Below are positions 49,803 through 58,594 of a DNA stretch of 64,000 nt, one piece after another. The stretch covers positions 1 through 64,000 of the forward strand of contig NZ_JAFZ01000001.1 of assembly GCF_000526395.1 (NCBI RefSeq), given 5' to 3'. The notes beneath the pieces are model-generated. The model saw only the letters and a list, made by a program, of their open reading frames with translations. It made no database searches and was not told the DNA's origin. Within the stretch, counting starts at the first letter, position 1, and each line of letters begins with the position of its first letter. Position numbers and translations under genes: made by a program. Origin of the DNA: Aminobacterium mobile DSM 12262 (lineage in GTDB: Bacteria > Synergistota > Synergistia > Synergistales > Aminobacteriaceae).

Positions 49803-50383
49803 AGCTTCTCCTCCTCTACGTTAAAATTATCCTTCTCTCCCTTTTGGTAAATTGCCGACAGCTCCTCATAGGTCCTCTTAAGTTTTTCAATACGGGCCTC
49901 CCCAAGCTCCGGTTCTTCCAAATGAGAGATTAAATCTGTAAGGGGTATATTTTTAAAAAATTGATTATCGCGACTCGGCGAGGAACAGTAAAAAACATCC
50001 CTTAAGATTTGTATATCATTCGGGGTGTGAAAAGCGTCCCGCGTCTCTTCGTAGTTGAAAAGGAAGTAGATTTCTGGGAACCCAGACCACGCTACGGCAG
50101 AAAGACACATGGAACATGGCTCATGAGTAGAGAGCAATAGACATTCTTTGGGATCTGGGTGAGGATCAAGTTCAAAGAACTTCTTTATAGTATAAACCTC
50201 CCCGTGCCAAAGAGGATTCCACCCTTCATGATTAGTTCCTGCCGTTATTAGAGAAAGGTCAGACCGAAACAATATTGCTGCCCCAAAAATGTTATGGCCG
50301 CCAAGAACGGCAACTCGAGTTTGGGGAAGAATATGATCTTCAATAACATCCAACATCCTCCAAAATATCACTTCCTGGTCCAT
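49793..50383 (-). CDS. CMP/dCMP-type nucleoside deaminase family protein
   Basis: A 196-residue protein with the zinc deaminase signature: HGE in WNPLWHGEVYTIKKFF (about residues 60-62) and PCSMC in STHEPCSMCLSAVAWSGFPEI (about 88-92). These supply the zinc ligands and proton-shuttling glutamate. The C-terminal third (NIPLTDLISHLEEPELGEARIEKLKRTYEELSAIYQ) is helical and not typical of TadA. Start ATG 50383 follows AAAGGAGGGG; the longer frame to 50443 is unsupported. It leads the serine dehydratase operon with a 10-bp overlap, which is odd for a nucleoside enzyme, so the real substrate may be another amine. Confidence 0.8.
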   Translation of the reverse strand: MDQEVIFWRMLDVIEDHILPQTRVAVLGGHNIFGAAILFRSDLSLITAGTNHEGWNPLWHGEVYTIKKFFELDPHPDPKECLLLSTHEPCSMCLSAVAWSGFPEIYFLFNYEETRDAFHTPNDIQILRDVFYCSSPSRDNQFFKNIPLTDLISHLEEPELGEARIEKLKRTYEELSAIYQKGEKDNFNVEEEKLCP

Positions 50384-50634
50384 AAACACCCCTCCTTTGA
50401 AAGTATTATATCCTGAAGTTTCCTTCTCCTGCATACTCTTCAATAATGAAAATTAAAAAAATTAATAGTTGAATATAGTTGTTATTTGTGCTATTTTCAA
50501 ATTGATAAGAATAGTTGGCATTTTCAGCCGATTTTGTTTCTTGATCATGACGCCTCGTGCGCGTCGCTTTAAAAGGACCTTCGTAACTGTCTCAACTAAA
50601 CCTAACCCCGGCACTACACGAGGAGGTGAGTTGT

Positions 50635-50736
50635 ATGAATGCCCTAACAGTTGTGTGGCTTGCTCTCGGGCTTCTTATTGTCGGAGGCGTCCTTTTTATG
50701 AAGAAGAAGCGAAGCAATGAAGGAACAAATGACTAA
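50635..50736 (+). CDS. Small single-span membrane protein (33 aa)
   Basis: ATG 50635 follows AGGAGGTG by seven bases, a near-perfect ribosome site, and encodes 33 residues: MNALTVVWLALGLLIVGGVL, then FMKKKRSNEGTND. One membrane helix is followed by a positive KKKR stop-transfer, so the C-terminus is probably cytoplasmic. It lies 131 bp before the NapH-like ferredoxin gene on the same strand, separated by a hairpin at 50750-50778. Small subunits of this shape accompany cbb3 oxidases and other membrane redox complexes (CcoQ-like), which suggests a partner role; no homology can be claimed. Confidence 0.7.
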   Translation: MNALTVVWLALGLLIVGGVLFMKKKRSNEGTND

Positions 50737-50749
50737 AACTCCTCACTGC

Positions 50750-50778
50750 AGTGGGCGTAAAAGAGTTTTGCGCCCACT
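50750..50778 (+). terminator. Intercistronic hairpin
   Basis: AGTGGGCG and CGCCCACT form an 8-bp stem around a 13-nt loop, between the 33-aa gene and the ferredoxin gene. There is no T-run, so it may be a processing or stability element rather than a terminator. Confidence 0.5.
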
Positions 50779-50867
50779 CTAATACCCCTCTAGAGTACGC
50801 ATTTTTGCTGATAGCAAAATCCTTTCCCCGAGAAGATAATAAAAAATAAAAAGGGGGAGGAGATGAA

Positions 50868-52229
50868 ATGAAGTCACAAAAGATACGCCTCGCTATACAG
50901 TTACTATTCCTCGTATTTCTCTCTTGGGTCGGTTTTCAACATCAAAGAGTGGGAGGTGGCCCCCAAGGGGTTCCACCAGTAGATGCCCTTTGTCCCTTTG
51001 GGGGATTTGAAAGCCTCTACAGCTATATAGCTACTGGGACGTGGCTGAGACGCATCGCTCCAAGTTCCTTTGTTCTCTTCATTGGTGTTTTTCTTATGAC
51101 TGTAGTAGTAGGCCGAGTTTTTTGCAGCTGGATTTGCCCTCTAGGTACTTTAGGGGAACTTTCAGCAAAAGGAGCAAGGAAACTTGGCATAGCTCCTCGG
51201 GAACTCCCCAACTATATAGATCGTCCTGCACGATATTTAAAATATGGAATTCTCTTTCTGATTATATTTCTTACATGGAAGCTCGGAACTTTGGTATGGA
51301 GAGATTATGATCCCTGGGTCGCATGGATGCATTTAAGCGCTGGTTGGGGGGAAATCGCAGGTAAACCTTGGGCTTTCGTAATCCTTTTTGGTATCGTTAT
51401 AGTTGCAAGTTTATGGATTGAACGATTTTGGTGCCGCTATTTGTGCCCATTAGGGGCTGTCCTTGCTTTGGGGCAAAAGCTGAGCTTTATAAAAGTAAAT
51501 CGCCAGCCCTCCTCCTGCGTCCATTGCCATCAATGCCATATAGCATGCCCTGTCAATCTCGACCCTGAATCAAAAGAAGTGGAGAAAAGTGGCGAATGTC
51601 TTGCTTGCGGAAGATGTACCGACCGATGCCCTGTGGAGAAAACGCTCTTCTTTAGGTGGCGAGAAAAAGTTTTCTCTCCTCTTGCCATAGGCCTTATGGG
51701 GTTAGCTCTATTTGGGGGAGTTTACGCTTTCGGGCGACTCAGCGGAACGTGGCTTACCTTTGCGCCAGCTCCTAAAGAGATTTCTCAAGCTAACCCTGCA
51801 GATAAAGTTTATGGATGGATGACTGTCAGCCAAATATCTGAAACCGTGGGTTTATCTGAGGAGGAGATTATCGCCATTGCCTCCCTTCCTTCAGACATTC
51901 CTCGAGACGTATCGTTGAAAAAGATTGAAGGAGTGGACGATGAAGAAGTGAGAGGAGCCCTGTCGCTTTACTTTAAACAAAAGGGAATTCCGGCGGCAAC
52001 AACGGGGGAAACGCCGTCAAAGAATCTTCCTAACCCAGATGAGATCAAGGGGTCTATAACATTACAAACCATATCCCAGACTTACAATATCCCTGCTGAA
52101 AAGATTCTTGAAGAAGCAGGCTGGCCTCTTGATGCACCAAGAGACAAAGCGCTGAAGGAACTAGCTGTACTCTATAATTCTGAGGTAAGCGTGATACGAG
52201 AAGCCATAAAAAAACTTCTAGGAAATTAG
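50868..52229 (+). CDS. NapH/CcoG-like membrane ferredoxin with duplicated C-terminal domain
   Basis: A 453-residue membrane Fe-S protein. The first 210 residues hold about five spans with the polyferredoxin-type motifs CPFGGFESLY, FCSWICPLGTLGELS and FWCRYLCPLGAV. Two cluster motifs follow: CVHCHQCHIACPVNL (about residue 217) and CLACGRCTDRCPVEK (about 245). After a last span, residues 312-375 and 391-452 are two copies of a helical module of about 60 residues (GWMTVSQISETVGLSEEEII and GSITLQTISQTYNIPAEKIL). It probably moves electrons between a membrane donor and a periplasmic or cytoplasmic partner; the partner is unknown. Start ATG 50868 has GGGGGAGGAG upstream. Confidence 0.82.
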   Translation: MKSQKIRLAIQLLFLVFLSWVGFQHQRVGGGPQGVPPVDALCPFGGFESLYSYIATGTWLRRIAPSSFVLFIGVFLMTVVVGRVFCSWICPLGTLGELSAKGARKLGIAPRELPNYIDRPARYLKYGILFLIIFLTWKLGTLVWRDYDPWVAWMHLSAGWGEIAGKPWAFVILFGIVIVASLWIERFWCRYLCPLGAVLALGQKLSFIKVNRQPSSCVHCHQCHIACPVNLDPESKEVEKSGECLACGRCTDRCPVEKTLFFRWREKVFSPLAIGLMGLALFGGVYAFGRLSGTWLTFAPAPKEISQANPADKVYGWMTVSQISETVGLSEEEIIAIASLPSDIPRDVSLKKIEGVDDEEVRGALSLYFKQKGIPAATTGETPSKNLPNPDEIKGSITLQTISQTYNIPAEKILEEAGWPLDAPRDKALKELAVLYNSEVSVIREAIKKLLGN

Positions 52230-52358
52230 TTTAATATAAAAGAGGGAGCTTTTGAAGGCAAAATACGCCTCTAAACGTTGGATTTTCTGCCCAACTTTTG
52301 GAGCGCTGAACAAAGTCCCCCTCTTCATCTTATGAACTTCAACGACACGGCTCCATCC

Positions 52359-53546
52359 CTACAGATACTGATCCATAGCTTCACTCAAAAGATGAATCCC
52401 CCGTCGAATTTTTTCTGGTGGCATATTGGAATAGTTAAGTCGCAAGGTATTTTCATGACCGCCGCGAGGGAAGAAAGCTCCTCCGGGAACAAAAGCAACT
52501 TTCTTGGCAATTGCTGTTATAAGAAGGTCTCGCCCATTCACACCTTCTGGAAGGGTGATCCAAGAAAATAGGCCCCCCTCAGGCTTGGTATAGGAAACAT
52601 CGGAAGGGAAAGAAGCCTGAATAGCCTCCATCATAATATCTCGTCGCTTCTTGTAAAGCTCTATAAGTTTCGCTACATGGGCATCAAGATTGTACATTTC
52701 CATATAGCTATCAATTTCATACTGGCTCAATGTGGGAGAGTGCAAATCTGCAGCCTGTTTCAAATAAGCGAATCGTTCATACAGCTCCCCTTCAGCACAT
52801 AACCAAGCGATGCGCATTCCAGGGCAAAATATTTTAGAGAATGTACCCAATAAAACAACATTTCCTGTCTTATCAAGAGACTTTAAAGAAGGAAGCATCT
52901 CCCCTTGAAAACGGAGCTCACCGTAAGGATTATCTTCAATTACCACTACGGAATAGCGCGAAATAATTTCTATAAAAGATTTCCGGCGTTGGATAGACCA
53001 GGTTTTCCCAGTAGGATTCTGAAAATCGGGAATAACGTAAATTGCCTTTACCCGTTTTTCCTTTTTTAAAGCTTCTTCGAGAGAGTCAGGAACCATACCC
53101 TCGTCATCAGTAGCAATCTCTACGTATCTAGGGCTATATCCATTGAAAGCACTGAGAGCCCCTAGATAGGTAGGACTTTCGCAGAGCACCACATCTCCTT
53201 CGTCAAGAAGCATTTTGCCGAGAAGATCAAGGGACTGCTGGGATCCTGTGGTTATCATAATATTCTCTGTCGTAAGACGAGTTTTGTACTTTTCGTTCAT
53301 GCGATTCGCTATTTTCCCACGTAACGGAGCGTAACCCTCTGTAGTAGAGTATTGGAGAGCTTTTGCCCCATATTTCTCTAAAACATGAGCTGTTACGACC
53401 TTCATTTCTTCAATAGGGAAAAGCTCCGGAGCCGGAAGGCCGCCAGCAAAAGAGATAATATCAGGGTCCGCCGTAACTTTGAGAATAGCAGCTATATCCG
53501 ATGCCTGAAAGTTTTTCATTCGCCGAGCAAAAACATTCTTGTCCAT
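52359..53546 (-). CDS. PLP-dependent aminotransferase (2-aminoadipate/MocR-like class I)
   Basis: A fold-type I aminotransferase of the group that includes 2-aminoadipate and aromatic or branched-chain aminotransferases. Seen: DIISFAGGLPAPELFPIEEM at the N-terminus, YSTTEGYAPLRGKIA, TTGSQQSLDLLGKML, YVIPDFQNPTGKTWS, VVIEDNPYGELRF and the PLP lysine in LLGTFSKIFCPGMRIAW. No helix-turn-helix domain is present. Start ATG 53546 follows AGGAGGGC. With 395 residues it is normal. It probably links amino-acid and ketoacid pools; substrate not determinable. Confidence 0.9.
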   Translation of the reverse strand: MDKNVFARRMKNFQASDIAAILKVTADPDIISFAGGLPAPELFPIEEMKVVTAHVLEKYGAKALQYSTTEGYAPLRGKIANRMNEKYKTRLTTENIMITTGSQQSLDLLGKMLLDEGDVVLCESPTYLGALSAFNGYSPRYVEIATDDEGMVPDSLEEALKKEKRVKAIYVIPDFQNPTGKTWSIQRRKSFIEIISRYSVVVIEDNPYGELRFQGEMLPSLKSLDKTGNVVLLGTFSKIFCPGMRIAWLCAEGELYERFAYLKQAADLHSPTLSQYEIDSYMEMYNLDAHVAKLIELYKKRRDIMMEAIQASFPSDVSYTKPEGGLFSWITLPEGVNGRDLLITAIAKKVAFVPGGAFFPRGGHENTLRLNYSNMPPEKIRRGIHLLSEAMDQYL

Positions 53547-53632
53547 AAAAAGCCCTCCTGTCATAAAATAATTGAGGGGCATTATAACAGGAAATCGTCA
53601 TTTTGGGAAAGAACTTTCTCTATTTAATACAA

Positions 53633-54775
53633 CTAAGGCTCTATTCCTTTTACTTCTTTTCTATGAAGAATTTTATCTGTGGCTTTCAGACCCGAACCAG
53701 AAAGAAAAGCCACTACAGTCTGGTCGCGAGAGATCACATCATCAGCTATAAGTTTGGAGAGGGCTGCTCCGACTACGGCACTTGTAGGCTCTACATAAAA
53801 ACCTTTACACGCCAACATATCAAAAGCTTCCCACGTCTCGCCATCCTCAACAGCGATACACATTCCTTCCGTAGCTCGCACCGCTCCAAGAACCTGACGA
53901 CCTCGTACCGGATGAGCTGAACTAATTCCCTCGGCTATTGTTTCTCGCTTCTCAATCGGGAAAGGATCCATATCTCCTCTCACAAATCCTTCATAGAGCG
54001 GAGCGCACCCCCTGGCCTGTACTGCAACGATCTTTGGAAGGCGAGATATTTTCCCCGCTGCGAGAAGATGGCGAAAAGCAAGATAACACCCTAATACGAG
54101 GCTTCCCTGCCCCGCGGGGACAATCACATAGTCGGGGACTGCATATCCCAGCTGCTCCCACAACTCGAAAGCATAGGTTTTAACTCCATGGATAAAATAA
54201 GGGCTCCAATTATGGCTCGCATAGTAAAATTCCTGAGATGCTTGCTCTGTAACCAGTGTGGTTTCTTCACGAGATCCAGGGACTTTTACGAGTTCTGCCC
54301 CATAGCTCTCAATCTGCACACATTTTCCAGCCGACGTATACGCAGGGACAAAAACTCGACAACGAATGCCCGCCCGGGCAGCGTACGCTGCCATTGAGGC
54401 CCCGGCATTCCCTGAAGAATCCTCTATGATCGTCTGGAGCCCATGTTCCTTGAGTTTCGTCATTTGGTAGGCAATGCCGCGATCTTTGTAAGATCCTGTA
54501 GGCAAGAGAAAATCCAATTTGAAAAAAATCTTATGATCCTTCCATAGGGCAGGAACAAGAGGGGTTCGACCTTCCCCTAAAGATACAGGTTCCGTCCCTA
54601 TCTTAAGAGGTAGAGCTTCTTTGTATCTCCAGATCGACAGGGAACGGCGTTTTAGCTCTTCCGGTCCCGGGAAAAATGTTTCATCTATCTCCAACGAGAG
54701 AGCCCCTCCGCAAGGGCATCTCCAAAGGCGCAAAATCTCTTCGTACGTTTCATGACACACGGAACATCGCAACAT
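53633..54775 (-). CDS. Threonine synthase-like PLP enzyme, paralogue 1
   Basis: A fold-type II PLP enzyme of the threonine synthase family, 380 residues. An N-terminal zinc ribbon (CSVCHETYEEILRLWRCPCGG) precedes SLGEGRTPLV, the PLP lysine in LPTGSYKDRG, the SSGNAGASMAAYAAR phosphate loop, VPAGQGSLVLG and a C-terminal FLSGSGLKATD. Its start is 19 bp after the next gene's stop, so the two paralogues form an operon. Threonine synthase converts O-phosphohomoserine to threonine; with two copies, one may instead act on another amino acid. ATG 54775 has GGAGGTGG upstream. Confidence 0.82.
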   Translation of the reverse strand: MLRCSVCHETYEEILRLWRCPCGGALSLEIDETFFPGPEELKRRSLSIWRYKEALPLKIGTEPVSLGEGRTPLVPALWKDHKIFFKLDFLLPTGSYKDRGIAYQMTKLKEHGLQTIIEDSSGNAGASMAAYAARAGIRCRVFVPAYTSAGKCVQIESYGAELVKVPGSREETTLVTEQASQEFYYASHNWSPYFIHGVKTYAFELWEQLGYAVPDYVIVPAGQGSLVLGCYLAFRHLLAAGKISRLPKIVAVQARGCAPLYEGFVRGDMDPFPIEKRETIAEGISSAHPVRGRQVLGAVRATEGMCIAVEDGETWEAFDMLACKGFYVEPTSAVVGAALSKLIADDVISRDQTVVAFLSGSGLKATDKILHRKEVKGIEP

Positions 54776-54794
54776 AAAAATCCACCTCCATATG

Positions 54795-56000
54795 TTACGA
54801 AATAGAATGGGAAAGGCAGGGCTTCAATTGAGAAATATCACACTCTTCCACCGCAAGATGATAGTGCTGAAAAACAGAGGTATATTTCAAACCACTACCA
54901 GTAAGCACACAAACTACGCAATGATTACTTTTAAGAGCACCATCATGAACGAGGCGTTTCAAGGCAGCCAAAGATGATGCGGAGGCAGGTTGTACAAAAA
55001 GTCCTGTTTCCGCAAGCTCTTTTTGCGCTGCAAGGATCTCTTCATCTGATACGGCAAGAGCTACACCGCTATTTTTATTCAACACCCTCAAAACCTGATT
55101 ACCACTTGGGGGGAAAGGATTTTCTATGGCATGGGCGATAGTGTGAGGATTTGAGAATCGTTCCACTACTAATGATTTTTTTTCAAAAGCTTTCACTATA
55201 GGGGAACATCCTTCCGCCTGAACACATACAATGGTAGGGATACGAGCGATAAGTCCTACTTTATAAAACTCACGAAACCCTTTCTCAATTCCACGAATAT
55301 TGCCTCCCGCACTTGTAGGGACAATTACAAAATCGGGGACGCGAAAAGATGTCTGTTCACAAATTTCAAATGCAATAGTTTTAGAACCTTCTACGCGAAA
55401 AGGGACATCAGAGTTCATAAAATAAATCCCGAGTTCCTCTCCTAGACGCAAACTTTCAGAATAAAGACGGGAGTAATCTCCATGAACTCGTATAAGTCGA
55501 GGATGGTAGATAGCGATAGGATTCAATTTTTCTGAGGGAATATCGCTACTCACTAATATTGTAGTTTCAACCCCAGTTTTCGCTCCAAAAGCAGCTACTG
55601 AAGCAGCCATATTACCTGTTGAGACTGTGCCGATCCGAGAAAACCCCAATATTTTAGCGTGGCGAAGAGCTGTAGCTGTTCCCCTATCTTTAAAAGACCA
55701 TGTGGGATTTGCCGTTTCATTTTTAAAAGCCACAGCGCCTATTCCATATTTCTTTGCCAGAGCAGGTGTCCATACAAGAGGGGTCATCCCCTCCCCAAGA
55801 TCAAGTTCGTCATAGGGCTCCCTAAAGGGGAAAAATTCGCCGTATCTTCTAAAAATATTAAAGTACGCTTCTGCTTTAATGGAACCTGTTCCTATCTCCT
55901 CCAACTCGAGAGGTTCATTACATTTTGGACAGCGAGAAAATGAGGTACGAAATGGGTAACGAGATTCGCAGACAGTACAGATAAGGGCTTTTTCTGACAA
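54795..56000 (-). CDS. Threonine synthase-like PLP enzyme, paralogue 2
   Basis: The 401-residue sister of the preceding protein, with zinc ribbon CTVCESRYPFRTSFSRCPKCN, DLGEGMTPLVW, PLP lysine in NPTWSFKDRGTATAL, VSTGNMAASVAAFGAKTG, VPTSAGGNIRGIEKGF, and VLTGSGLKYTS. Start is TTG 56000, eight bases after GGAGGG. The STGN loop and TWSFKDRG motif match threonine synthases more closely than the TGSYKDRG copy does. No homoserine kinase is linked, so the physiological reaction is open. Confidence 0.82.
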   Translation of the reverse strand: MSEKALICTVCESRYPFRTSFSRCPKCNEPLELEEIGTGSIKAEAYFNIFRRYGEFFPFREPYDELDLGEGMTPLVWTPALAKKYGIGAVAFKNETANPTWSFKDRGTATALRHAKILGFSRIGTVSTGNMAASVAAFGAKTGVETTILVSSDIPSEKLNPIAIYHPRLIRVHGDYSRLYSESLRLGEELGIYFMNSDVPFRVEGSKTIAFEICEQTSFRVPDFVIVPTSAGGNIRGIEKGFREFYKVGLIARIPTIVCVQAEGCSPIVKAFEKKSLVVERFSNPHTIAHAIENPFPPSGNQVLRVLNKNSGVALAVSDEEILAAQKELAETGLFVQPASASSLAALKRLVHDGALKSNHCVVCVLTGSGLKYTSVFQHYHLAVEECDISQLKPCLSHSIS

Positions 56001-56193
56001 AACAGAATCCCTCCTTCAGGTTCTTTTCCTATGAGGAATTATAACGTAGAAAAAGAGTTGTTTTTCCCTTTTTATCCTTGCATCTAAATTTTTTTCTGTC
56101 ATACTATCCCTGCTTATGATAACAATAAACTCAAAACCAAATCGGGGAGAGTGAAATCACACAAAAAAACAATTGTAAGGAGGTTGAGGCAGA

Positions 56194-56979
56194 TTGACAC
56201 GTGCGGCTAAACCTTTGATTCACGTTGAAAATCTGTACAAGAGCTTTGAGGATGGAGACGTTTTGAACGGCATCTCCATTGATATTTACGAAGGGGATTT
56301 GGTCTCTATTATCGGACCGTCAGGATGTGGGAAATCAACGTTCTTGCGGTGTCTCAATTGTCTCGAGTACATGGACTCCGGTACTATTACCATAGCTGGC
56401 GTTACGGTAAGCCGCACCGGCAATGAAAAGGAGCTGGGCAAACGCTTTCTCACATCCTGTCATCTCATGAGACAAGAGGTAGGAATGGTTTTCCAGAGCT
56501 TCAATCTTTTCCCTCATAAAACCGTTCTCGAAAATGTTATGCTAGCCCCTATAGTCGTAAAAAAGATTGGGGAAGCCGAAGCTCGTGAAACAGCCATGCA
56601 ACTCCTTGCAAAAGTAGGGCTTTCCGAACACATCCATAAGTATCCCGCTACCTTATCTGGCGGGCAGACTCAGCGTGCAGCCATTGCTCGCGCCTTGGCC
56701 ATGAATCCCAAGGTCATGCTTTACGACGAACCCACATCAGCCTTAGATCCGGAACTGGTTGGAGAAGTGTTGCAGGTTATGAAAGATCTTGATGAGGAAG
56801 GTATGACTCAGATCATCGTAACCCATCAGATGCGTTTTGCCCGAAATGCCTCAGACTACATTGTCTTTATGGATGGAGGAGAGATCGTCGAGGTGGCTGA
56901 CGGCGATGTACTCTTCGAATTTCCTCAAAATAAAAGGACAAAAGAGTTCCTTCGACACCTTACAGAGGATGTAGCGTAA
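56194..56979 (+). CDS. Polar amino-acid ABC transporter ATP-binding protein
   Basis: The ATPase of an amino-acid importer (GlnQ/HisP type), 261 residues. Seen: Walker A IIGPSGCGKSTFL, a Q-loop in MVFQSFNLFPHKTVLENVMLAPI, the signature LSGGQTQRAAIARALAMNP, Walker B VMLYDEPTSALDPE and the switch histidine IIVTHQMRFAR. An insertion (ELGKRFLTSCHLMRQE) is typical of this group. Start is TTG 56194 after AAGGAGGTTGAGG. The binding protein-permease fusion gene starts directly after the stop. Confidence 0.95.
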   Translation: MTRAAKPLIHVENLYKSFEDGDVLNGISIDIYEGDLVSIIGPSGCGKSTFLRCLNCLEYMDSGTITIAGVTVSRTGNEKELGKRFLTSCHLMRQEVGMVFQSFNLFPHKTVLENVMLAPIVVKKIGEAEARETAMQLLAKVGLSEHIHKYPATLSGGQTQRAAIARALAMNPKVMLYDEPTSALDPELVGEVLQVMKDLDEEGMTQIIVTHQMRFARNASDYIVFMDGGEIVEVADGDVLFEFPQNKRTKEFLRHLTEDVA

Positions 56980-58539
56980 ATGAAACGGTTCATATCTTTA
57001 TTCTTTGCGCTTTCTGTTCTCTTCCTTGCTGTTGCTTCGTCCTCAGCTATGGCGAAAGAGAAGCCCATATTGCGATGGGGTGGGGACACAGAGGGGGGAG
57101 TTCCTTACATGTTTTACGACCCCTTCGATATGAATCAGCTTATCGGTTTTGAAGTAGAAATTATGGATGCCATTGCAGACTATCTGGGAATGGAAACAGA
57201 ATTTGTCCAAAATGGATGGGATAATCTCATTCCAGGGCTCGAGAGGCACTTATATGATGTAGCTATCGATGGTCTGGAAATTACGCCGGAACACAAGAAT
57301 GTAGTTAATTTCTCTATTCCTTACTACTCCACTTTCCTTCAGCTGGCGGTACGTAAGGGGACAAAAGGCATTACAACCCTTGACGACTGCAAAGGGAAAA
57401 TAGTGGGAACCCTGAAGCAATCTTATGCGTACTTCCTCTTAGTAGAAGCCGGCATTCAAGACATTCGGACGTACGAAGACGAGATAAACGCATTCAACGA
57501 CTTACAAAATGAACGCTTAGACGCAACTCTCTTCGATGATCCTGTTGCTGTTTACTATGCAGGATTCAACCCTGAAATCATGTTTGTAGGTCCTCCTATC
57601 GGGCGGATGGAATACGGAATTGCTATTCGGAAAGAGGATAAGGAGCTACTTTCAAAAATTAATGAAGCTATTGTCTACCTTCGAGATAGCGGGAAACTTC
57701 GGGAAATTTACGGTCGATGGAACCTTTGGAGCCCCATGATGGCCGACATGTTCCAAGATTTCTCGCCCAGCAGAGTGGAACCCGCTATGTTCAACCACTG
57801 GGCTGAACATCAGAAACCTCAAATCTCGCTGCAAGAAAGAATCGAGAGATATATAAGCTTTCTTCCAATTCTTGCTAAAGCGGCGGTTATCACTATGAAG
57901 GTGTCGATTTTAGCTATGGTCTTAGCCATACTGCTCGGGCTTTTCCTGGCCATGACTAAAATTTTTGGGCCGCCATTTTTTTCTCATCTGGCTATAGGAT
58001 ATATAGAAGCCATTCGTGGGACACCAGTTCTCATCCAGCTCTTCTTTATTTTTTATGGACTTCCCAACATCGGCATAAAGCTAAGTCCATTTATTGCTGG
58101 AGTTCTGGGATTAGGCTTAAACTACGCCGCCTATGAAGCTGAGAATTACCGGGCTGGTTTATTAGCGGTACCAAGGCAACAAATGGAAGGCGCTCTCGCT
58201 TTAGGAATGACTCGCTGGCAGGCATTGCGCTATGTTGTCTTGCCTCAGGCTGTACGAGTAGCGTTACCGCCAGTCACAAACGATTTTATTTCTCTTTTAA
58301 AAGATTCTTCGTTAGTGTCTGTCATAACCATGGTAGACCTTACGAAAGCCTATGGACAGCTGGCCACTACTTACTATGATTACTTCGGGACTGGAATTAT
58401 AGTAGCCGCTATCTATTTTCTTTTAGGGCTGCCTTTCGTTCGCCTCGCTCGCTGGACAGAGAAAAAAATGGCTGTAGCAGTGCGAGGGAAGCGAAATGGA
58501 GGAGGTTCTACCATAGGGGAAAAACCTGGAGCTTATTAA
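56980..58539 (+). CDS. Amino-acid ABC transporter binding protein-permease fusion
   Basis: A 519-residue fusion. A signal peptide (FISLFFALSVLFLAVASSSAMA) precedes an SBP3-type receptor (about residues 28-265: GGVPYMFYDPFDMNQLIGFEVEIMDAIADYLG, TLDDCKGKIVGTLKQSYAY, YGIAIRKEDKELLSKINEAI). A permease of the HisM/GlnP type follows (about 290-510), with EAIRGTPVLIQLFFIFYGLP and the EAA loop EAENYRAGLLAVPRQQMEGALALGMTRWQALRYVVLPQA. Two copies of the fused chain would give two receptors per transporter. It directly follows the ATPase gene. Substrate is probably a polar amino acid. Confidence 0.93.
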   Translation: MKRFISLFFALSVLFLAVASSSAMAKEKPILRWGGDTEGGVPYMFYDPFDMNQLIGFEVEIMDAIADYLGMETEFVQNGWDNLIPGLERHLYDVAIDGLEITPEHKNVVNFSIPYYSTFLQLAVRKGTKGITTLDDCKGKIVGTLKQSYAYFLLVEAGIQDIRTYEDEINAFNDLQNERLDATLFDDPVAVYYAGFNPEIMFVGPPIGRMEYGIAIRKEDKELLSKINEAIVYLRDSGKLREIYGRWNLWSPMMADMFQDFSPSRVEPAMFNHWAEHQKPQISLQERIERYISFLPILAKAAVITMKVSILAMVLAILLGLFLAMTKIFGPPFFSHLAIGYIEAIRGTPVLIQLFFIFYGLPNIGIKLSPFIAGVLGLGLNYAAYEAENYRAGLLAVPRQQMEGALALGMTRWQALRYVVLPQAVRVALPPVTNDFISLLKDSSLVSVITMVDLTKAYGQLATTYYDYFGTGIIVAAIYFLLGLPFVRLARWTEKKMAVAVRGKRNGGGSTIGEKPGAY

Positions 58540-58555
58540 GTACGTTAAAAACTAA

Positions 58556-58593
58556 ACGAAGGGCTGGGTCGGCCGACCCAGCCCTTCGTTTTC
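58556..58593. terminator. Bidirectional terminator between ABC transporter and phzF-type gene
   Basis: A 15-bp perfect stem (ACGAAGGGCTGGGTC / GACCCAGCCCTTCGT, loop GGCC) with TTTTCTTT on the right, and an A-rich left flank that gives Ts on the other strand. Serves the converging genes. Confidence 0.9.
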
Positions 58594-58594
58594 T

